Source: Pardosa pseudoannulata (taxonomy: Eukaryota; Arthropoda; Arachnida; Araneae; Lycosidae). From it: 64,000 bases of DNA. The notes below the pieces were generated by a model that saw only the letters and a list, made by a program, of their open reading frames with translations, was not told where the DNA came from and ran no database searches. Made by a program: the position numbers and the translations under genes. The stretch spans positions 59,307,730 to 59,371,729 of the forward strand of contig CM063498.1 in NCBI GenBank assembly GCA_032207245.1, written 5' to 3'. Of this stretch, positions 58,922 through 64,000 are shown one piece after another (position 1 is the first letter of the stretch; each line of letters opens with the position of its first letter).

Positions 58922-59901
58922 TTATGTAATGGGTGTTTTAACCACTACAAAGATAGAATATTATTTAACCCCTTCCGGTAAAATGCCGAGTCTAGCTCGT
59001 CATTAGTTTTTCATTCCATACCGCACAATGACGAGCTACACTCGTCATGTGATTAAAGTTACTGTTAAATATGATAATTAATTTTGTTTAAAATTTCTAG
59101 TGTACTGAATTTGGCAATACGTTTATCACTTGTGAAAATCACAAGTCACTATTGCATATTGTTTACTTGGTACAAGTCATTTCCAAATTAATGAGTCAGA
59201 ATAAAAGAAAACCTACTAAGAAATGCCGTGTGTGTTACAAGAATCAAAGTAAAAGTGAGACTACTTGGCGGTGTAAACAATTAAGAATTCCTTTGCACTT
59301 TGTTTTGAAAAGTACCACTAGCTTGAAGACTATTATCTGTATACCCTATTAATGTTTTGCTTTGATATTTTCTTAATTTTACTGTTTCTGATATTATTTA
59401 ACACTATGTAAAAAGTGGATTTTAATTAAGAATATGTAAGAATTGTAAAATGAAACAAGTTTTTTAAATAAAAATTAAATGGTTATTTCATGCACAGTTT
59501 TTCATTATTAAATCATACCGGAAGGGATTAACATGCAATCCTAGGCCATAAAAGAAAAGATCCAAATTTGGAAATGCAAATGTTGAGTTTATTCAAGGAA
59601 TCCATCTTTGATGCTCTTCTGCCAAAACATTTTTCATATAATTATATAGTGGTGTGGGCACACAAGCAAGCAAAACAACAGGAATGTTAAAAGTTTGTCA
59701 CGTGAGGAATGCTAGAATCAAAACTAAGGAGACATATAAGAATAGTTGAGCTAAGTAAAAATTAATTTGATGTTTGCAAAGCTGCCATAGGTTACCAGTT
59801 ACAGGATATTTGTCCAAAGGTTAGGGATAGAATTACCAGAAATTTATTTTAAAATACAATTATAATTAAGTTGGTTAATTTTAGTTTGGGTTAAAATATC
59901 T

Positions 59902-59944
<43 letters not shown>

Positions 59945-62900
59945 ATGTTTCTTTTGTGGCACCAAATTTGATATTCCTATATTTTAAATGTTAAGAGTTA
60001 CAATAATCAAATTTAAACATTAGTGTCACCTGTTAGTGATCACCATTTGCAACCATCTATGTTACAACTCTGCATTAATAGTAATCCTGTATTTTACATG
60101 TGAATTATGCATAAAAACGTTTAGATGCTCAGTAATGAAAAACACCTGTTTTCTTCAACTTGTATTAACTTTGTTGATGATAACTATGTCACATTTTATC
60201 ATGATGTTTTAGAATTAGCTTAACATACAAATGTTATCATCGCTAAATCTGTAACTTTTAGTATCTTTAAAAATGGTTATAAATCTTTTGACTAAGCTCT
60301 TCTTTTTAAAAATGTATAATTATGATGGTAGGTAATAGTATAATTTTTTGCATCTGTTGTATTCAAGTTATTTTACAAAAGAAATAACAACGTAAAAGTG
60401 ACCATGTTGGTTGATCAGTGGCTAGTACATGATAATCTGCAAGAATCTTTAGAATAGGGTGTATTCAGCATATGGGCCACAAAAAAATTATAATGGGGTT
60501 GCAAGATGGATGAAAAATTTTAGAAATATTTGTTTGAATATAAAAACATCATTAAAAAAATAGTTTCTTTAAAAAATATGAAATTTTATTTAAATTCTTG
60601 AGAGATTACTCTGATTTTACATGATTTTTTTAAAATTCCACAGTGTTACATTCTATAGTTTAATTTTAATTTGTAAATTATTGCTAGTCAAATTTTAAAC
60701 TAAATGCAATAAATTAAAATAACTATGAAAAGGTTTGAATATCACTGCTTTAGAGTATATAAAACTATGCATTTCAGTATTAAGACAATTTCATAGATCT
60801 TTTTTGAAAGCTATGTTTAAGTACACGTTAGTGAAATATTTAACTTGAAAATATTTACCAAATATAACAGATTTTTATTAAGAACTTAATTCAATCTAAT
60901 TGGATAAATCATTATGCAGATATAAAATAGACAAAAAATGTCTTTAAGTGAAATAATTTTACTTTGGTAATAGAAAAATGAATATTTTAAGATGCAAAAC
61001 ATGCAAAAAGTGTTTTTTCCCTTAAATGACTACTCTTTTAAATAATAATTTTGTTTTATTTATAAAAATATTTATCTTTTCTGAATAGTGAAAACAGTTA
61101 TACTGTGAAATAATAACAATAAAAAAGTTTTATTGTACAGTGGTTTTGGTATTCAGTAGTTAAAATTTAACTGTGTGTGAATCTATAAATCTATAGATTA
61201 CTTATAATCACATATATATAATAGAAAGCATAAACTAAAATTCAATTTACATAAAAATCATACAAATTTAGCCATTAACGAGACAACAAAAATTGTTCTA
61301 TAATGTAAAACTTTTGCAATACCTTCGGAACACTCTGACTCTGATTTTGCACTTATTGAAGGGGTTGTACGCTTTGGAGGGCATTTTACACATGCTGGAG
61401 CTCCTTTGGGACGATAATAACCTCGCATACAAGGTTCACAGCTTCCCTCTTTGGTTAATTGGAAACCAGCTGAACATTCCTCTGAAAGTGAAAAGAAAAT
61501 AATTAAGCCCATGACATTAAATTAATTACATTAATATTTTTGTGATCTCAGAATACAGTGTACAATTATTAGAAAACTGCAATTAATTTTCTATTGGCTA
61601 GGAATTTCAATGTATAATTAATCTTGTTACTAAATGTATGTAATTAAAATTTTAAAATATTCACATTATTGATTAAAAATAAATGAGTTTATTAATCTGT
61701 ATTATTATTTATTAATAATTTTATAAAACTATATATTTGAAAAATTATTTTTAAAAATATAAGTGTCTTCAGCTGAAATAAACAAGTGAATCCATTAGTA
61801 ATAGTCAAGCTCATATTTAAACTGTATTCCAGCACAGTGCAATGAATTAGTATTGAGTCAGATATAACTAGGGTTGGTTATATATATATATGTGTATAAA
61901 AAAGGGATTATTTTAAAATTTAAATTAGGATGTTTGATTTAAATTGGATTTCTTAATTTAATTTTTTTTACAAATTAAAGAGTACAAATGAAAGTATTGA
62001 AGTAATTTATATAAATGTTCATATAAATAAATATAATGAAAACTTAATAGTTAACCATAACACTATTAAAGATTAAGTTTTCATTAGCCTATTTATTTTC
62101 TTAATTATAATATGTGCAATACATTTATATATGAAAAATTGTGCATTAAATAAATGAAGTATGATTTTTAAAAACTTCTCCTCAACAAACTCTTTGTATA
62201 TTTTTCATTGTTTATAAATAAAAAACTATTAAATCAGTTTTTAAAGCATTACTATTAAAATAAACACAAAAAATATAAGTGAATTGTTGATGTAAAAAAA
62301 AGAAGTCCTTAAAGATTTGTGTCAGGAATTTTATTGCTCAAAGAAGAATATTTAAACCTTAATTTTCAACTCCAAATGATAAAAAATGAGTTACTATGCA
62401 TTCTAATATTGCTTGTGCTACCTTCTAGTCATGGATTGAAAAATTCACAAAGCATGAAAGTATTGAATGAAATTAATGATAAAAAATATCCAATAATTTA
62501 AGCCATGATTTATATTAGGGTGATATAAATCAACCAATCTTGGATATAACTAAAAAGCTAAATTTTTACAAAATAATTAATAATTTTTCTCACAGTCAAG
62601 CTACACAAAACTGTTGATTATGTACACTAATATAATTGTTTGTATATGAGGTTTTACACATTATTTTAGACTGAACTCACTGTAATCTGTAATGTGATAT
62701 ACTAAATATAAACAATGTCAAAAACACCATCTATCTTGTGACTCCATGCATTATTATTAAAATGAATATAAGAGGAAATATTTAAGAAATTTAATCATAA
62801 TTCAGGTGAAATTATGAATTATAAACAATTGACACAACATAACTGGATGGTTAGTTATTAGTTAAAATAATGCATTTATTGTGGTTGATCATAGACACTC

Positions 62901-63916
62901 TAGATCAGGGATGGGCCAACTCCGGCCAACGGATAGAATTTTAAGTTGCCGATCCGCGGCAAAGTAAAAGAAATATATATTTATACATTATATATCCATC
63001 TCCTTTTCTACTTTGCTTAAATATTATATTCCAGATTTATTATATCATGCCCAGAAGATCAGCGGTATATTTGCTTCTTATATGTGAACAAGTGTTTTCA
63101 ACTTTGAACTTTAGAAAGAATAATTTCAGAAGTAGACTGACAGATGAGCATTTAGCATCATTTCTTAAAATCAGTACATCTCACTTCGAACCTCAGTATA
63201 AGGAACTTGTAAAAATGAAATCGCAATTTCATTCATATCATTAACCTATTTAAACTGTTAGGTACTTTTATGTTGTTTTTAAAATTTTAGAAAAATTTAT
63301 CTTAGTCTGCCAAATTTATTTTCTTTTGGTTTTTGGCCCGTGGCCAAAAAAGTTTGTCTATCCCTGCTCTAGATGAATATAAGAAAATCAATATTGAGAA
63401 AATTACACTATTTAAAAATTATGTTGTAATTTGTAAAACCTAAAATAATACAACATAGTCTCATAAGATATTTATGATCATTTGTTAAAATGTACTACTT
63501 AACTTGAGGTGGTAATATCTGTAAAATCTTGTCTTTTTTCTTGTTTGAGACATAAGTTTATGTGGGTGGCTAACAAATTACTTAGAATATCTAAATATAG
63601 GCCTGACAATAGGTTGGAAACCATTGGCACATCTTTATAGCACTAATTTACCTTTGAATAGCATAATATAACACAGATATTTATGTAAACCTTATTTTTA
63701 TCATCATTTTTTTAAACTACTTGCATGAAATTTTTAACCAAGAAACAAAATTACCTCTGCATTCTTGGAATGAAACAGCCTTATTACTCTTAGTTGTCAG
63801 ATCAGGTCCACAGGATATACAACTAAAAGATCCTTCATTAGGTTGATAGAATCCATGGCCACAGGCACGACATTTATTGACTGTGTCATCATAATACATA
63901 CCAGGTAAACAGCGTT
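52276..63916 (-). CDS. uif: Uninflatable-like EGF/GCC2-GCC3 transmembrane protein, last 7 exons
   Basis: Joining on the minus strand 63755-63916, 61323-61481, 58543-58839, 58028-58229, 53826-53939 with 55351-55556 before it, and 52276-52301 gives 387 in-frame residues to a TAA. All junctions are GT-AG. In order it has three GCC2/GCC3 (ephrin-receptor-like) cysteine modules, a six-Cys EGF, a second EGF (CVNGGTC...CHC...SRC) and a transmembrane helix ([20 protein letters not shown]). A basic stop-transfer region and a cytoplasmic tail of about 120 residues follow. The tail holds a five-Asp run, [29 protein letters not shown] and ends DSDSEDQG. This architecture fits arthropod Uninflatable, an apical epithelial and tracheal membrane protein that also modulates Notch signalling. 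The name rests on architecture and remembered resemblance. Another EGF/GCC2-GCC3 membrane protein is possible. The N-terminal part lies beyond the right edge. Confidence 0.85.
52821..53556 (+). mobile_element. hAT-type non-autonomous element, copy 1
   Basis: Starts CAGGGTATCTGCCAAAATAA and ends near GTGCGCAGAAACCATG, whose complement CATGGTTTCTGCGCAC matches hAT ends. The interior is full of CCATGACTTT(T/C)C-type blocks. It lies in the last uif-like intron. The same element recurs at 57184-57965. Confidence 0.7.
53826..53939 (-). CDS. uif: uif-like cytoplasmic-tail exon 2
   Basis: Acceptor AATTTACAG, donor AAAG|GTATTT, phase 1 to 1. Encodes [19 protein letters not shown] then [18 protein letters not shown], with several Tyr and Ser residues in polar or acidic contexts. 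Confidence 0.9.
54091..54840. mobile_element. hAT-type non-autonomous element with 8-bp target duplication
   Basis: Left end CAGAGATGACCTATGG and right end complement CAGGGATGGGAAACC. The flanks CTCTATGA (54083-54090) and ATCTATGA (54841-54848) match at 7 of 8 bases. It is inserted in a uif-like intron. Confidence 0.8.
55351..55556 (-). CDS. uif: uif-like juxtamembrane and cytoplasmic-tail exon 1
   Basis: Acceptor ATTTAACAG, donor AAAG|GTAATA, phase 2 to 1. Encodes [20 protein letters not shown], a Tyr-rich stretch ([12 protein letters not shown]), HHSTYAHYY, a five-Asp run, and [13 protein letters not shown]. Confidence 0.92.
55557..57183 (-). other. uif-like intron, 3' part; no other gene seen
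   Basis: AT-rich intron. A GC-richer patch at about 55680-55870 gives a plus-strand frame without a domain and may be a decayed mobile element. The rest shows nothing. Confidence 0.6.
57184..57965 (+). mobile_element. hAT-type non-autonomous element, copy 2
   Basis: Starts CAGGGTATCTGCCAAAATAA and ends GATGTGCGGAAACCATG. It is the same element and orientation as 52821-53556, about 4.4 kb away in an upstream intron of the same gene, with small indels between the copies. Confidence 0.75.
58028..58229 (-). CDS. uif: uif-like exon: EGF domain and transmembrane helix
   Basis: Acceptor TTATTTCCAG, donor GTTAG|GTACGT, phase 1 to 2. Encodes [15 protein letters not shown] and GSRCE (six Cys), then [19 protein letters not shown] and LLIWMICVR. 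Placing EGF and helix in one exon is typical for single-pass receptors. Confidence 0.95.
58543..58839 (-). CDS. uif: uif-like exon: GCC2/GCC3 module and EGF
   Basis: Acceptor TTCTTTTCCAG, donor GTAAGA, phase 1 to 1. Encodes [20 protein letters not shown] and [20 protein letters not shown], the cysteine module. A six-Cys EGF-like stretch follows, from [11 protein letters not shown] to NRTGECI. Confidence 0.95.
58879..58916. repeat. (TA)n microsatellite
   Basis: Short (TA)n run in the intron just upstream of the 58543-58839 exon. Confidence 0.95.
58969..59527 (+). mobile_element. piggyBac-type element with transposase C-terminal remnant
   Basis: Ends CCCCTTCCGGTA and TACCGGAAGGGA are inverted (one mismatch at the outermost base). 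They are flanked by TTAA at 58965-58968 and 59528-59531, the piggyBac target site. A subterminal palindrome GACGAGCTACACTCGTC lies at 59031-59047. The frame at 59152-59352 gives the family call independently. Confidence 0.9.
59152..59352 (+). pseudogene. piggyBac transposase C-terminal cysteine-rich domain remnant
   Basis: Contains [20 protein letters not shown] then [11 protein letters not shown], matching the cysteine-rich C-terminal domain of piggyBac transposases (CRVC...T-x-x-C-x2-C-x2-PLC). The pattern decays after the third Cys. The expected fourth Cys (Leu here) and the final CF-x2-YH are lost. The DDD catalytic core is absent, so this is a deletion derivative inside a TIR-bounded element. 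Confidence 0.8.
59902..59943. repeat. (CA)n(TA)n microsatellite
   Basis: A (CA)n run passes directly into (TA)n. Confidence 0.95.
60455..60747. mobile_element. hAT-type MITE with 8-bp target duplication
   Basis: Left end TAGGGTGTATTCAGCATATG and right end complement CAGTGATATTCAAACC. The flanks CTTTAGAA (60447-60454) and CTTTAGAG (60748-60755) match at 7 of 8 bases. It is 293 bp with no coding sequence. Confidence 0.7.
61323..61481 (-). CDS. uif: uif-like exon: GCC2/GCC3 module
   Basis: Acceptor CACTTTCAG, donor GAAG|GTATTG, phase 1 to 1, 159 nt. Encodes [17 protein letters not shown], then [20 protein letters not shown] and SESECSE, one complete cysteine module. Confidence 0.95.
61482..62897 (-). 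other. uif-like intron; AT-rich, no other gene seen
   Basis: AT-rich with a short (TA)n stretch near 61880-61892. Open frames are short and domainless. Confidence 0.7.
62906..63366 (+). mobile_element. hAT-type element with perfect 8-bp target duplication
   Basis: Starts CAGGGATGGGCCAACTCCGG and ends GTTTGTCTATCCCTG. It is flanked by exact CTCTAGAT at 62898-62905 and 63367-63374. It encodes the end of a hAT transposase (63047-63244). Confidence 0.95.
63047..63244 (+). pseudogene. hAT transposase C-terminal dimerisation-domain remnant
   Basis: Frame with [20 protein letters not shown] then [13 protein letters not shown], matching the conserved CE-x-x-FS...K...R-x-RLTDEHL-x-x-L segment of hAT transposases (ZBED/GTF2IRD2-like group). 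A short charged tail follows before the stop. The catalytic part is deleted, leaving an inactive internal-deletion derivative. Confidence 0.85.
63755..63916 (-). CDS. uif: uif-like exon: GCC2/GCC3 module (first seen in window)
   Basis: Acceptor TTTTTCAATAG, donor AGAG|GTAATT, phase 1 to 1, 162 nt. Encodes [20 protein letters not shown], then [20 protein letters not shown] and FQEC, one full cysteine module. More exons of this gene lie to the right of the window. Confidence 0.95.
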
Positions 63917-64000
63917 CTATTGAAAAACATGACATTTTGAATAAATTATATACTAACACTACCAACTTATACATTTTGGAAGTACAATGTACAGATTTTA

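Overview
This is AT-rich eukaryotic nuclear DNA with two intron-rich protein-coding genes, two 100-base assembly gaps (9978-10077 and 31869-31968) and a dense load of transposable elements. The organism is most likely an arthropod, possibly a chelicerate such as a spider. That is an inference from the uninflatable-like membrane protein on the minus strand, the long AT-rich introns and the mix of Tigger/pogo, mariner, hAT, piggyBac, Helitron and tRNA-derived SINE elements. No sequence here names the species.

Positions 1 to about 31300 are mostly repeats. They hold a broken non-LTR retrotransposon end (1112-1735), a probable solo LTR (1937-2959), a Tigger/pogo element with a Helitron nested inside it (4767-6199), more Helitron copies, a pogo MITE (10805-11124), back-to-back piggyBac-type elements (24812-26398), nine of the twelve copies of a tRNA-derived SINE, several tandem duplications, long (TA)n arrays, a 240-base homopurine tract, and a satellite array of about 2.4 kb made of alternating ~180-bp monomers (about 28900-31330). 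Two possible exons of an unidentified minus-strand gene lie here. One at 15305-15386 reads as the start of a C-type lectin domain. A weaker one abuts the first gap.

Positions 33756-51384 (plus strand) carry eight exons of ATAD1/Msp1, the AAA+ ATPase that pulls mislocalised tail-anchored proteins out of the outer mitochondrial and peroxisomal membranes. Everything from just before the AAA domain to the stop codon is present. The exon(s) for the N-terminal membrane anchor were not found. The introns contain SINEs, a Helitron, a mariner remnant, a hAT end and a long-TIR DNA transposon.

Positions 52276-63916 (minus strand) carry the last seven exons of a large single-pass membrane protein: GCC2/GCC3 cysteine-rich modules, two EGF domains, a transmembrane helix and an acidic, tyrosine-rich cytoplasmic tail. 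It resembles arthropod uninflatable (uif), and its 5' part lies beyond the right edge. The two genes are convergent, with 891 bp between their stop codons. Nothing suggests they act together. I found no convincing new multi-gene system. The most unusual items are the dimeric satellite, the nested and abutting transposons, an Arg-to-Met change in a conserved ATAD1 motif, and the orphan lectin exon.
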